From: Deinococcus betulae
GTDB taxonomy: Bacteria; Deinococcota; Deinococci; Deinococcales; Deinococcaceae
DNA: 64,000 bases
Assembly: GCF_020166395.1 (NCBI RefSeq)
Contig: NZ_JAIQXU010000003.1
Location: 124,001-188,000, forward strand
Reading direction: 5' to 3'
Shown here: in pieces, positions 52,306 through 62,742 of the stretch
How positions within the stretch are numbered: position 1 is the first letter of the stretch
Layout: each line of letters begins with the position of its first letter
The notes under the pieces: generated by a model
What the model saw: the letters and a program-made list of their open reading frames with translations, nothing else
Databases searched by the model: none
What the model was told of the DNA's origin: nothing
Position numbers and translations under genes: made by a program

Positions 52306-52593
52306 ATGCTGAAACCTTTAGGTGACCGCGTTCTGGTTGAAATTATCGAGGAAGCCGAGCAGAAGACGGCCGGCGGCCTGTACGTCCCCGACACCGCCAA
52401 AGAAAAGAGCCAGCGCGGCAAAGTGATCGCCGTGGGCAACGGCAAGGTGCTGGACAATGGCACCCGCGTGGCGCTGGACGTTAAAGAAGGCGACACCGTG
52501 TACTTCGCCAAGTACGGCGGCACGGAAGTCAGCCTGGAAGGCAAGAACTACTCCATCCTCGCCGAACGCGACATCCTCGCCATCGTCGAGTAA
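52306..52593 (+). CDS. groS: Co-chaperonin GroES
   Basis: The 95-residue lid of the GroEL chamber, with [39 protein letters not shown] (mobile loop) and [23 protein letters not shown] 52306 is preceded by TCAGGAGGACACAAC, a strong ribosome site; a longer open frame upstream is not coding. groEL follows after 77 bp. Confidence 0.97.
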   Translation: MLKPLGDRVLVEIIEEAEQKTAGGLYVPDTAKEKSQRGKVIAVGNGKVLDNGTRVALDVKEGDTVYFAKYGGTEVSLEGKNYSILAERDILAIVE

Positions 52594-52658
52594 GCGGGCG
52601 CGGGCCCTGACCGGCTCGCCTCAGCTTCCGGCCCTTTTTCCCTCTCTGAAGTCTTTAA

Positions 52659-54305
<1,647 letters not shown>

Positions 54306-54374
54306 ACCAACGCAACTCCGGCGTGAACGGCACAGGTGCTGGGACTCTCTCCCACTGCTGAACCCCACACGCCA

Positions 54375-54408
54375 GCCGCCCACCTTCTCCGGTGGGCGGC
54401 CTCGTTTT
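54375..54408 (+). terminator. groES-groEL terminator
   Basis: Perfect 10-bp stem GCCGCCCACC/GGTGGGCGGC, 6-nt loop TTCTCC, then CTCGTTTT. Confidence 0.9.
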
Positions 54409-54590
54409 GGTGTTGTGGCTGGACTCTGGAGGTCCGCAAAGGTGCTCCGATGTTCCCTGCTGCTGTAGCAAAGACCCCACGCTGCGGCGCTAGACACCAC
54501 CTCCCTCAGCGCCGCTATAGGCTCTCGTACAGAGTTTTCTCTTCAAAACGCCATCACTGGCCCGAGGCAGCCCCGCCGCATCAGCGCCCC

Positions 54591-55241
<651 letters not shown>

Positions 55242-55415
55242 GCTGCCCACTGTAGCCCTGGCGCGCGCCAGTCCGGGCAGGATCAGGTGGCCTGAAGCCC
55301 TACAGCGTCCGGTGTGATATACTCCCGGCTGTTGTCTCGCGCCTGTCCCAGTAGTGGGGGCGGTCCGAGAATCGCGCCCCGGCGAGAAACGCCGTGCGGC
55401 CCAGGAGAGACCAAA

Positions 55416-55598
<183 letters not shown>

Positions 55599-55612
55599 CC
55601 CCGCTATTCAGC

Positions 55613-55645
55613 ACAGCGCCCCCACTGCTGGAGGCGCTGTTCTTT
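55613..55645 (+). terminator. rpmF terminator
   Basis: 8-bp perfect stem ACAGCGCC/GGCGCTGT (55613-55620 with 55633-55640), 12-nt loop, then TCTTT. Confidence 0.75.
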
Positions 55646-55739
55646 ATGCAAAGGCGTGACGCGCATGGCCAGGAGAGCCACATCAAAAGCGGCGCCCAGC
55701 GCCGTCCCAGAGGAACACACCGTGCCCGGTAGACTGGGC

Positions 55740-55768
55740 TTGACGCCGCGTGTATATCGGGGTATCCT
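55740..55768 (+). promoter_or_regulatory. Promoter of promoter-terminator unit A
   Basis: TTGACG (55740-55745), 17-bp spacer, TATCCT (55763-55768). Spacing and spacer sequence (TATATCGGGG at its end) are shared with units B and C. Confidence 0.8.
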
Positions 55769-55778
55769 TTTCTTATCA

Positions 55779-55803
55779 CCGTCCAACAAGGGCGGCTTTT
55801 TTA
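55779..55803 (+). terminator. Terminator of unit A
   Basis: CCGTCC-AACAA-GGGCGG (one G-T pair) followed by CTTTTTTATT. It begins only ten bases after the -10 box, so the RNA would be about 25-30 nt. Confidence 0.8.
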
Positions 55804-55879
55804 TTATGGCTGACTCTTCACGCGCGGGCCTGACTAACCCCGTGAGGAAACTGGAAGGAGCGCCGCCGTAGCATCAGGT

Positions 55880-56914
55880 ATGGCGACCCCTGACCCGGCC
55901 CGCTGGCGCCTGACCGAAAGTGGGCGGCGCCGCGCACGGCTGTGGATTACTGGGCTGGCCAGCGCCGGTCAGCTCGGCGCGGCCCTGCTGCTCCGCCGCG
56001 CCGGGTCGGCGCAGATATGGGAACCGCTGCTGGGCGGGGTGCTGTGCGCCGTGGCCTGCGCGCTGGTGGCCAGTTCGCGCATTCCGTGGCGCTGGGTGGA
56101 TATCGGGCTGCTGGTGGCCGCCACCCTGAGCGTGGGAGGCCAGCTGCTGACGCATGACACGGGCGCGCCGCTACCCCCCAGCGTGCAGTTTGCTGGCGTC
56201 TTTCTGTTTCTGACTGGATTTATCGTGCTGCCGGTAGGCTGGGGGGCGCTGTATGCCGGGGGCGTGCTGGCGGTCTACAGTGCCGTCCTGCTGCGCAGCG
56301 GCGACCTGACGGCCCTGTGGCAGCTGGGCCTGGCCGGGCTCCTCAGCGCGTACCTGTCGGCCTTTGGCCGCACCATTTCAGCCGAGCGGGCCGAAGCCGA
56401 GGCCTTCGAGCGCCTGGCTCTGACCGACCCCCTGACAGGGCTGGACAACTGCCGCGCCATGATGGCCCGCCTTCAGAAAGCCGCGCACACCGGACAGCCG
56501 GTCACGGCGCTGCTGCTGGATATTGACCGCTTTAAGGGCATCAATGACCGCCTGGGGCACGATGTGGGGGACGAGGTGCTGCGCGAGGTGGGCCGGCGGC
56601 TGCGGGCGGCCGTGGGCACACACGGCGCGGTGGCCCGCTGGGGCGGCGAGGAATTTCTGGTTCTGCTGGACGGCGCCGCGTCGGCCCAGGCCACCGGACA
56701 GGCGCTGCGTCAGGCAGTGCGGGCCGCACCGATGGCCGGCGGCGTCACCGTGACCGTCAGTTTGGGCGGCGCGGCGCTGCGCGAGGTGGGCACCGTGGGC
56801 GAACTGCTGAAACTTGCTGACGCCCGGCTGTATGTCGCCAAGAGCAGTGGCCGTGACCGCGCCGAGCTGAGTGTGCCCCAGCTGCATGAAGTGCAGATCC
56901 AGACCCTGGCCTGA
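55880..56914 (+). CDS. Membrane GGDEF diguanylate cyclase
   Basis: The 344-residue protein has five to six hydrophobic helices (about 20-165), a short linker helix (ISAERAEAEAFERLALT), and a GGDEF domain (about 170-335) with DPLTGLDNCRAM, LLLDIDRFKGINDRLGHDVGDEVL and signature ARWGGEEF. No RxxD inhibitory site. TAGCAT ends 5 bases before ATG 55880, so it may be leaderless; unit A's promoter and terminator also lie upstream and would attenuate any read-in. Confidence 0.88.
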   Translation: MATPDPARWRLTESGRRRARLWITGLASAGQLGAALLLRRAGSAQIWEPLLGGVLCAVACALVASSRIPWRWVDIGLLVAATLSVGGQLLTHDTGAPLPPSVQFAGVFLFLTGFIVLPVGWGALYAGGVLAVYSAVLLRSGDLTALWQLGLAGLLSAYLSAFGRTISAERAEAEAFERLALTDPLTGLDNCRAMMARLQKAAHTGQPVTALLLDIDRFKGINDRLGHDVGDEVLREVGRRLRAAVGTHGAVARWGGEEFLVLLDGAASAQATGQALRQAVRAAPMAGGVTVTVSLGGAALREVGTVGELLKLADARLYVAKSSGRDRAELSVPQLHEVQIQTLA

Positions 56915-56971
56915 GGGTCAGCACCCTGTGACCTCCCAGGGTCTGCACCCACTGCGACACCGCTGAAAAAG

Positions 56972-57014
56972 GCGGCCAGGGAACTTCTGACTGGAGGGTT
57001 CCGTACCTGGCCGC
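56972..57014 (+). promoter_or_regulatory. Hairpin directly before the AIM24 start codon
   Basis: Arms GCGGCCAGG and CCTGGCCGC (56972-56980 with 57006-57014) with an inner GGAAC/GTTCC. The right arm ends at the base before ATG 57015, so the hairpin would sit on the ribosome-binding region. It may also be a terminator for the preceding GGDEF gene, but lacks a T-run. Confidence 0.6.
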
Positions 57015-57788
57015 ATGGAATTCACCTGGACAGCCAGCACGGAACGGGAACTGGACGCACGAGGGTCCAAGCTGCAAGTGCTGGAGTACAGCGCGGCGCC
57101 GATGGAACCGCCGGTGAGCGGCTACCATCAGCCCCTTTCGCGCCCCGGACGCTGGCGCCAGCTGGCTGTGCATGTGACAGGACAGCCTGGGAGCGCCGTG
57201 CTGGAACCTGGCGCGCTGCAATACCTGCGCGGCGACCTCGACATGCAGGCGGTCAATGCGGGCGGCGGTAGCGGTCTGGGTGGGTTCCTGCGCGGAGCCG
57301 TGACCGCCGCCGCGACCGGCGAAGGCCTCTATAAAACCGCTTACAAGGGCAGCGGCATCCTCTACACCGAGCCCACCCGCCTGCACCTTTTGCTGGGCGA
57401 ACTGCGCGGCGAGTCGCTGATCGTGGATGACGGCGCTTTCGTGGCCTGTGTGGGCGACGTGCAGGTGGGCCGCCACATCAACCACGGTTTTGCCCAGGCG
57501 GTAGGCAGCGGCGAGGGCCGGGTGCAGCCCAAGTTGAGCGGCAGCGGCCTCTTTGCCTTGCAAAGCCCCGTGCCACCCGAAGAATTTCAGGTCCTGGAAC
57601 TGAACAACGAGACTCTGAAGGTGGACGGCAATCTGGTGGTGGCTTATACCGATGGCCTGGAGTTCAAGGTGGAACGCAGTGCGCGCGGCCTGCTGGGCAG
57701 CGGCAAAACCGGCGAGGGCTTTGTGCAGGCCTACCGGGGCACTGGCCGGGTATGGCTGGCGCCTACCCTGCCCCTTCACCTAAGTTAA
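57015..57788 (+). CDS. AIM24 family protein
   Basis: The 257-residue beta-rich protein has the AIM24/TraB-like trimeric double-helix pattern: [54 protein letters not shown], then a repeat-like half ending [34 protein letters not shown]. Bacterial members are cytoplasmic or tail-fibre-like proteins of unknown role; the yeast homologue affects mitochondrial inner membrane structure. The start is fixed by the hairpin just before it and the lack of other ATGs. Confidence 0.85.
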   Translation: MEFTWTASTERELDARGSKLQVLEYSAAPMEPPVSGYHQPLSRPGRWRQLAVHVTGQPGSAVLEPGALQYLRGDLDMQAVNAGGGSGLGGFLRGAVTAAATGEGLYKTAYKGSGILYTEPTRLHLLLGELRGESLIVDDGAFVACVGDVQVGRHINHGFAQAVGSGEGRVQPKLSGSGLFALQSPVPPEEFQVLELNNETLKVDGNLVVAYTDGLEFKVERSARGLLGSGKTGEGFVQAYRGTGRVWLAPTLPLHLS

Positions 57789-58187
57789 AAGCGGCAAACA
57801 TATGGAACAGACACGCGGCGAACTGGCCGCGTTGTTTGTTGGGGCGAATGAAGCGGTCGGTGCTTCTGGAGAACAGCGAATCAAACGGAAAATAGGTCAA
57901 CCCCAGCACGACACTGTTCAATCCAACTTCTGTGCGTTGTGTATGAAGCGGGGCCCATGCACCAGAGCCGGGTGCCTGGCCTTGCGCTGCAAACAGGCCA
58001 GTGGGCGGGGAACCTCTGGGCCAATTGGCGCAGGACGGGCGCGTGGAGCGTCACTATGCTGAACATACGACCTCCCCGAGGTTCAGTTGGCGAACCGACC
58101 CGGCTCGCTCCAGCCTCTGCGCGGCCTCCGCTGATTCGCCTGCCCGGACAGGCGCCGCCGCCCCACGCCCCCGTTCTCCGGCTTACC
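57789..58187. other. Gap between AIM24 and the BCS1-like gene
   Basis: It holds a terminator (57806-57840). Short open frames here lack codon bias and ribosome sites. I see no gene or clear promoter. Confidence 0.5.
57806..57840 (+). terminator. Terminator after the AIM24 gene
   Basis: ACGCGGC-GAACTG-GCCGCGT perfect 7-bp core, extended by AACAGAC/TTGTTTGTT pairing, with a T-rich tail. Confidence 0.75.
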
Positions 58188-59528
58188 ATGACCATTCCCG
58201 ACCCGCTGACCCTCTGGCGAGAGCTGGAGGCCGCCGTCCGCCATACCCTCACCCACAATGAACTGGCCCAGGGCGGCTTGCTGATCGCCCTGCTCAGCGC
58301 CGTCGCCGTGCAGGCCCGCAGCGTGCCGGCACAGACGGTTGGGTGGCTTAAGGGCCGCTTTACCGTCACGCTGGACGTGCAGGGCGACGACCCCGCCTTT
58401 CCGTGGCTGGCCGCCTGGCTGGCGGCGCAGCCGGTGGGGCGGCACCTGCGCCATCTAGGCGTCGTGACCCGCTTTAACGAGCAGATGGGCGGCCAGAACC
58501 TCTGCCTGGGCACCGACCGCGACGGCGACGAGGTCAACGTGCGCCTGGTGCCGCTGAGCGGCCAGGTGCTGCTGCGCTACCGGGGCCACTGGATGCTGGC
58601 CCGCCCGGCCCGCACCCAGCGCCAGGCGCAGGGCCGAGCATCTGGCGGCTTTGACCACAGCCTAACGTTCCGGCTGCTGTCGGGCGCGCGTCACCTCATC
58701 CCCGACCTGCTGCGCGACGCCTACCAGGCCACTGCCGGACAAGGCGACGGCCGCATCGAGATCCACGTGCCCAGCTACGACAGCTGGAGCCTGGCCGAAC
58801 GCCGCCTGGCCCGTCCGCTGGGGAGTCTGATGTACGACGGCACACTGCTCGACAGCCTGCAGGGCGACCTGCACAGCTTTTTTCAGGACCGCGAGTGGTA
58901 CGCCGATATGGGGATTCCTTACCGGCGCGGCTACCTGCTGCACGGCCCGCCCGGTAACGGCAAAAGCAGCCTGGTGGCGGCACTGGCCGGCGCTTACGGC
59001 CTGAACGTCTGCGTGCTCAATCTGGCCAGCCCAGAACTGACCGACGACCGCCTGAACACCCTGCTGGGAAGCCTGCCCCGACGCGCCCTGCTGCTGCTGG
59101 AAGACATTGACGCCGTGTTTGTGGGCCGCGAGGCGCGCGCCCCGACCGTCAAACTGTCCTTCAATGGCCTGCTGAATGCCCTAGACGGCGTGGCGGCGGG
59201 CGAGGGCCGCGTGACCTTCATGACCACCAACGACCTCGCCGGACTGGACCCGGCCCTGATTCGGCCCGGCCGCGCCGACCGGCACCTGCACCTGGGCAAC
59301 GCCTCGCCCACCCAGGTCGCCGGGATGCTCCGCCGCTTCTGGCCCGCCTGGACCAGCGAACAGGTGGACGCCCTGGCCACACGCGTGCCGGGCGGGCTGC
59401 TGAGTATGGCCCGCGTGCAGGAATTTCTGCTGGAACGCCGTGCCGACGAAGACGCCGTGATGCGCGACTGGGCCGGGCTGGTGGGCACCCCCTGTCCCAC
59501 CAGCCTGAAGCTGGCCGCAGCCGGCTGA
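58188..59528 (+). CDS. BCS1-like AAA ATPase
   Basis: The 446-residue protein has an N-terminal hydrophobic segment (GGLLIALLSAVAVQA, a possible membrane anchor), a BCS1-type middle domain (about 60-235), and an AAA core with Walker A GPPGNGKSS, Walker B LLLLEDIDAVF, sensor and arginine-finger region FMTTNDLAGLDPALIRPGRADRH. The order matches mitochondrial Bcs1, which moves the folded Rieske protein across the membrane; bacterial homologues are of unknown role. ATG 58188 starts MTIPDPLTLWREL; the longer frame is unlikely. Confidence 0.85.
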   Translation: MTIPDPLTLWRELEAAVRHTLTHNELAQGGLLIALLSAVAVQARSVPAQTVGWLKGRFTVTLDVQGDDPAFPWLAAWLAAQPVGRHLRHLGVVTRFNEQMGGQNLCLGTDRDGDEVNVRLVPLSGQVLLRYRGHWMLARPARTQRQAQGRASGGFDHSLTFRLLSGARHLIPDLLRDAYQATAGQGDGRIEIHVPSYDSWSLAERRLARPLGSLMYDGTLLDSLQGDLHSFFQDREWYADMGIPYRRGYLLHGPPGNGKSSLVAALAGAYGLNVCVLNLASPELTDDRLNTLLGSLPRRALLLLEDIDAVFVGREARAPTVKLSFNGLLNALDGVAAGEGRVTFMTTNDLAGLDPALIRPGRADRHLHLGNASPTQVAGMLRRFWPAWTSEQVDALATRVPGGLLSMARVQEFLLERRADEDAVMRDWAGLVGTPCPTSLKLAAAG

Positions 59529-59678
59529 GACGGACTCGCCGAGCGAGCAAGAGAGCGTAGGAATCTCACGGTATGACGGCGCAGACGGTCACCTCCCGGC
59601 TGTGCCGTCCCTTATCAGTGCCACTTGCCTGCACGCTCCAGCGCCCTGGCCGGCGGCCCCGTGCCAGCATAGGGCCGG

Positions 59679-60602
59679 ATGCTGAACGCCCTGGGGACCG
59701 TCTTGCTGCCCGTCTTCGTGGTGGCGGGGCTGGGGGCGCTGCTGTCCAGCCGGCTGCCCATAGACCAAGCCACGGTGGCCCGCCTGACGCTGTATCTGCT
59801 GTCTCCGGCGCTGGTGCTGAACGTGCTGCTGACCACGCCCATTCAGGCAGGCGAAATCCTGGCCCTGGGCACGGCCTACGCCCTGACGGTGGCCGGGTGC
59901 CTGGCGCTGGGCTGGCTGTGCGGTCTGGGGGCGCCGCAAGCCGAGCGGCGCAGCCTGATGGCAAGTGTCAGCCTCTGGAACAGCGGCAACATGGGCCTGC
60001 CCATCGCCCTGTTTGCGTTTGGCCAGACTGGCTTTGCCCAGGCGACCCTCCTGTTTCTGATGTCCTTTGTGACGGTGTATCTGGTCGCGCCGCTGGTGTA
60101 CAGCGCTGGCGTGCGGACCGAGGGTCAGCCGCGCGCTGGGCTGGGCGCCGGGCTGCTAAATATGGTGCGCTTGCCAGCAGTCTGGATGGTCGGTCTGGGG
60201 GTGGTGTTGCGGGCCCTGAACGTGACCCTGCCTACAGGTCTGGCCCGCAGCGTCGAACTGCTGGCCCAGGCCACGCTGCCGGTGGTCCTGCTGTCACTGG
60301 GCCTGCAACTGGGCGCAGGAGGTTGGCCTCGCCTGACCCAGCGCGTGTGGCTGGCGGTCGCTGCGCGGCTGATGGGTGGGCCGCTGCTGGCGCTGGGGGC
60401 CGGCTGGCTGTGTGGCTTGGATGGTCAGGCGCTGGCGGTCTTGGTGCTGTCGGCCAGTATGCCCACGGCGGTCAATGCCCTGCTGATGGCCCGCGAGTAC
60501 GGCAGCGACGCCGAAACGGTGGCGCGCGCCGCCTTTCTGAGTACCCTGCTGAGTCTCCCCACCGTAGCCGGGGTGGTGGCTCTGCTGCCCCGCCTGGGCT
60601 GA
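59679..60602 (+). CDS. AEC (auxin efflux carrier-like) transporter
   Basis: The 307-residue membrane protein has about ten helices and the family motifs NSGNMGLPIALFAFGQ in helix four and SASMPTAVNALLMAREYGSDAE near the end. Substrate is unknown; family members export organic anions such as malate. It starts at ATG 59679 and lies 150 bp after the ATPase gene in the same direction. Confidence 0.9.
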   Translation: MLNALGTVLLPVFVVAGLGALLSSRLPIDQATVARLTLYLLSPALVLNVLLTTPIQAGEILALGTAYALTVAGCLALGWLCGLGAPQAERRSLMASVSLWNSGNMGLPIALFAFGQTGFAQATLLFLMSFVTVYLVAPLVYSAGVRTEGQPRAGLGAGLLNMVRLPAVWMVGLGVVLRALNVTLPTGLARSVELLAQATLPVVLLSLGLQLGAGGWPRLTQRVWLAVAARLMGGPLLALGAGWLCGLDGQALAVLVLSASMPTAVNALLMAREYGSDAETVARAAFLSTLLSLPTVAGVVALLPRLG

Positions 60603-60679
60603 AGATCAGTGCATAAGCGCGCCCGAGGGGGCTAAGGAGAGCCGTCCAGCACAGGGTTTTCTGACCCCTCGGTTGAGCC

Positions 60680-60708
60680 TTGACGCACGGTGCATACCGC
60701 GCTATGCT
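60680..60708 (+). promoter_or_regulatory. Promoter of unit B
   Basis: TTGACG (60680-60685), 17-bp spacer, TATGCT (60703-60708). Confidence 0.8.
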
Positions 60709-60718
60709 CTTCCTATCA

Positions 60719-60742
60719 CCGTCCGAGAAGGGCGGATTTTTG
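60719..60742 (+). terminator. Terminator of unit B
   Basis: CCGTCC-GAGAA-GGGCGG then ATTTTTG, beginning ten bases after the -10 box. Confidence 0.75.
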
Positions 60743-60866
60743 TTGTAGGTCTCTCGGCGGCGAATCTGAACAAGGCACCACTTTAGAGGCAACCTGCATA
60801 CGCACCTTCTTCAACGGTCACTTCCACGCTGTGCTTGACAGGCTTTTTCACGTCGTCTGGCTGGAC

Positions 60867-60895
60867 TTGACTCCGGCTGCATATCGCGCTATCTT
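60867..60895 (+). promoter_or_regulatory. Promoter of unit C
   Basis: TTGACT (60867-60872), 17-bp spacer, TATCTT (60890-60895). Confidence 0.8.
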
Positions 60896-60905
60896 AATTT
60901 CATCA

Positions 60906-60928
60906 CCGCCCAAGAAGGCGGGTTTTTT
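60906..60928 (+). terminator. Terminator of unit C
   Basis: CCGCCC-AAGAA-GGCGGG, a perfect 6-bp stem, followed by TTTTTT. Confidence 0.85.
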
Positions 60929-60989
60929 ATTTTGGTCAGCTTGTGGGCCTGACAGGCCGCTGTCAGAACGCCGGTACACACTAGAGGCA

Positions 60990-61124
60990 ATGCGAATCCC
61001 TGGCTTTCGGAGTCTCCGGCAGGCGAAAGTGGAGTGGCGGGTCAAGTACAGCAATCGCTGCAATGGCGGGCGCACGGGCCGGGTCAAGGTGCGCGTTCCC
61101 AAGCCGCACCGGCGCGGGGCGTAG
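60990..61124 (+). CDS. Possible small basic protein, 44 aa
   Basis: ATG 60990 opens a short very basic frame (MRIPGFRSLRQAKVEWRVKY ... KVRVPKPHRRGA) with GAGGCA before it. It has no known relative to me and may be chance, since it lies just after unit C and before the VOC gene. It is included only because its composition (12 Arg/Lys in 44) is RNA-binding-like. Confidence 0.25.
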   Translation: MRIPGFRSLRQAKVEWRVKYSNRCNGGRTGRVKVRVPKPHRRGA

Positions 61125-61165
61125 GGCAGGCCACCCGGCGCATGTGGCCCGGAGGGAGCGGCCGG

Positions 61166-61171
61166 TAGGGT
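61166..61171 (+). promoter_or_regulatory. Probable -10 box for leaderless VOC gene
   Basis: TAGGGT ends 6 nt before ATG 61178. Confidence 0.35.
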
Positions 61172-61177
61172 GACTCC

Positions 61178-61600
61178 ATGACTACCGACCCCGTCTCGCT
61201 GGTGCCCGTCACCGAGTGGGCCCCCCTGGTGCCCGAACTGATGACCAGTGACCTGGCCCGCAGCCTGGACCTCTATACGCGCCTCTTTGGATTCACCATC
61301 CACTACACCCGGCCCGGCTTTGCCTACCTGAGCCTGGGGCGGGTGCAGTGGATGCTGGAACAGGCTGAGCCGGACAAGGCGTGGCAGACGGGCCCACTGG
61401 AGAGGCCCTACGGACGCGGCGTCAATTTTCAGATTCAGGCACCGGACTTGGGCGCCCTCCATGCGCGGCTGACGGCGGCCAGCTATCCGCTGTTCCGGCC
61501 CCTACACACCGCCACCTACGCCGAGGGCGACACCCTGCACACCGTGCGGCAGCTACTGGTTCAGGACCCCGACGGCTACCTGCTGCGGTTCACCGATTAA
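61178..61600 (+). CDS. VOC-superfamily (glyoxalase/bleomycin-resistance-like) protein
   Basis: The 140-residue protein has the paired beta-alpha-beta-beta-beta layout: LVPELMTSDLARSLDLYTRLFGFTIHYTRPGFAYLSLG, then GVNFQIQAPDLGALHARLTAASYPLF and [16 protein letters not shown]. The pattern fits bleomycin-resistance-like binding proteins. Its stop overlaps the stop of the convergent gene at 61597. Confidence 0.85.
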   Translation: MTTDPVSLVPVTEWAPLVPELMTSDLARSLDLYTRLFGFTIHYTRPGFAYLSLGRVQWMLEQAEPDKAWQTGPLERPYGRGVNFQIQAPDLGALHARLTAASYPLFRPLHTATYAEGDTLHTVRQLLVQDPDGYLLRFTD

Positions 61601-62052
61601 AGGCGCTGCGCGGCAATCAGGCCTGACAGCCGTTCCAGGCGGCCCCGCAGCGCCAGCAGGTAGACGGGCGGCGGGACTTCCTCGCCGTAGGTCCAGGCCC
61701 GCACCCCGCTCTGCTCGCCCACCGAGAGCAGCCGGTCGAGCACCCGCAGCAGCATGGCGCGGCCCGCCTGATGTTCAGCCAGCAGCTCGGGCAGGGTCAT
61801 TCCGGCCAGGGGCGCTGTGGTGCGCAGGGGCAGGCCGTCCAGCCGGCCTTCCAGCCCAATTCGCATCTCCATCTGGGCCTTGCGTTCCATGCCAATGGTG
61901 GCGCGCAGGGTTTCCTCGGCGCCGGCGGCCCAGCCCTGCGGGTCCAGGGGCGCGGGCGGCAGGGCGGCCAGAGCGCGGCGCACGGCGGCCAGGTCAGCGG
62001 TCGCCGCCTCCCGCTTGGGGGCGTCCAGGGGATGCGGTTCGGGAGCGGTCAT
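61597..62052 (-). CDS. Hypothetical protein, 151 aa
   Basis: Unrecognised. The protein is mainly helical, acidic at the N-terminus ([20 protein letters not shown]), with METRKAQM-like basic helices and a C-terminal [14 protein letters not shown]. No signal peptide or membrane segment. ATG 62052 is chosen because the divergent gene at 62093 starts 40 bp away and the frame upstream overlaps it. Codon use fits a real gene. Confidence 0.6.
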   Translation of the reverse strand: MTAPEPHPLDAPKREAATADLAAVRRALAALPPAPLDPQGWAAGAEETLRATIGMERKAQMEMRIGLEGRLDGLPLRTTAPLAGMTLPELLAEHQAGRAMLLRVLDRLLSVGEQSGVRAWTYGEEVPPPVYLLALRGRLERLSGLIAAQRL

Positions 62053-62079
62053 GGGCCCCAGTCTGCCGCATGGGGCCGC

Positions 62080-62085
62080 TATGCT
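62080..62085 (+). promoter_or_regulatory. Probable -10 box for leaderless 62093 gene
   Basis: TATGCT with 7 nt to ATG 62093. It overlaps the alternative ATG at 62081. Confidence 0.4.
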
Positions 62086-62092
62086 GCGCCCT

Positions 62093-62578
62093 ATGCAGCA
62101 CACCCGCACCTGGTCTGACGTGTATGGCAGCGCCCGCGCCCTGTTTGAAGGCCGCGCCGGAGGGCACGCCTGGCTGGTCGCCGCGCCCCCCGACCTGGCC
62201 GCGCCGCTGGCCGAGGCGCTGGAATGTGTGGACGGCAAGGGCCGCGTGGCGCTGGTGGTCCACGACGGCCTGACGCCCCTGCTGGCCGCGCTCAGGGAAG
62301 AGCAGCCGCGCGGCGTGATTGTGGTAGCCGAGCAGGCGTTGGCCAGCGGGCCAGCGATGACGGTGCCCGAACGCCAGGTGGAGGGTGACGGCGCGGCTTA
62401 CCAGGAAGGAGGCGAGTTTCCGGCCTGGATGGGCGACACCGGCACCGAGGGCCCTCAGAGCGAATGTGCCCCGGCCAGTGCCGCCGCCCTGCTGGGCCTG
62501 CCTGTGGTGGTGACCACGCCGGCCCAGGTGGCCCAGACCCTCACCGCCTGGATGGACCGCACTCCGCACGGCCGGTAA
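62093..62578 (+). CDS. Hypothetical protein, 161 aa
   Basis: Unrecognised alpha/beta protein. It has [23 protein letters not shown] at the start and [16 protein letters not shown] plus [16 protein letters not shown], reminding of a Rossmann-like fold, but without a nucleotide motif. The leaderless-type -10 box supports ATG 62093 over 62081. It is divergent from the gene at 62052 and followed by a hairpin. Confidence 0.6.
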   Translation: MQHTRTWSDVYGSARALFEGRAGGHAWLVAAPPDLAAPLAEALECVDGKGRVALVVHDGLTPLLAALREEQPRGVIVVAEQALASGPAMTVPERQVEGDGAAYQEGGEFPAWMGDTGTEGPQSECAPASAAALLGLPVVVTTPAQVAQTLTAWMDRTPHGR

Positions 62579-62582
62579 GAGG

Positions 62583-62605
62583 GGCCCCTGACCCCACCAG
62601 GGGCC
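62583..62605 (+). terminator. Hairpin after the 62093 gene
   Basis: GGCCCCTG/CAGGGGCC, 8-bp perfect stem, 7-nt loop, no T-run. A second stem ACGCCAGTCC/GGATTGGCGT (62646-62674) follows before hemW. Confidence 0.5.
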
Positions 62606-62742
62606 AAGACGAGGGGAAAAGCGCTCCTCTGGGCGGAGCGTGTGCACGCCAGTCCGTTCTCGATGGATTGGCGTGACCGACGCCATCGGCAGAGGACCGC
62701 CCGGAACAGTTGGTGCGCGCGCCGCGTTTTACACTGCCGCGC

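Larger units (their letters stand above)
60603..60989. other. Non-coding gap with two promoter-terminator units
   Basis: It holds units B (60680-60742) and C (60867-60928), spaced 187 bp apart. Sequence after each terminator is also similar (ACTTTAGAGGCAA and ACACTAGAGGCAA). No gene seen. Confidence 0.6.

Noticed and set aside
55806..55871. 21-residue frame (MADSSRAGLTNPVRKLEGAP) after unit A
   Set aside because: It has no ribosome site and the equivalent frame is not kept after units B and C.
57802..58062. 86-codon frame between AIM24 and the BCS1-like gene
   Set aside because: It overlaps the terminator, has several scattered Cys and no codon bias.
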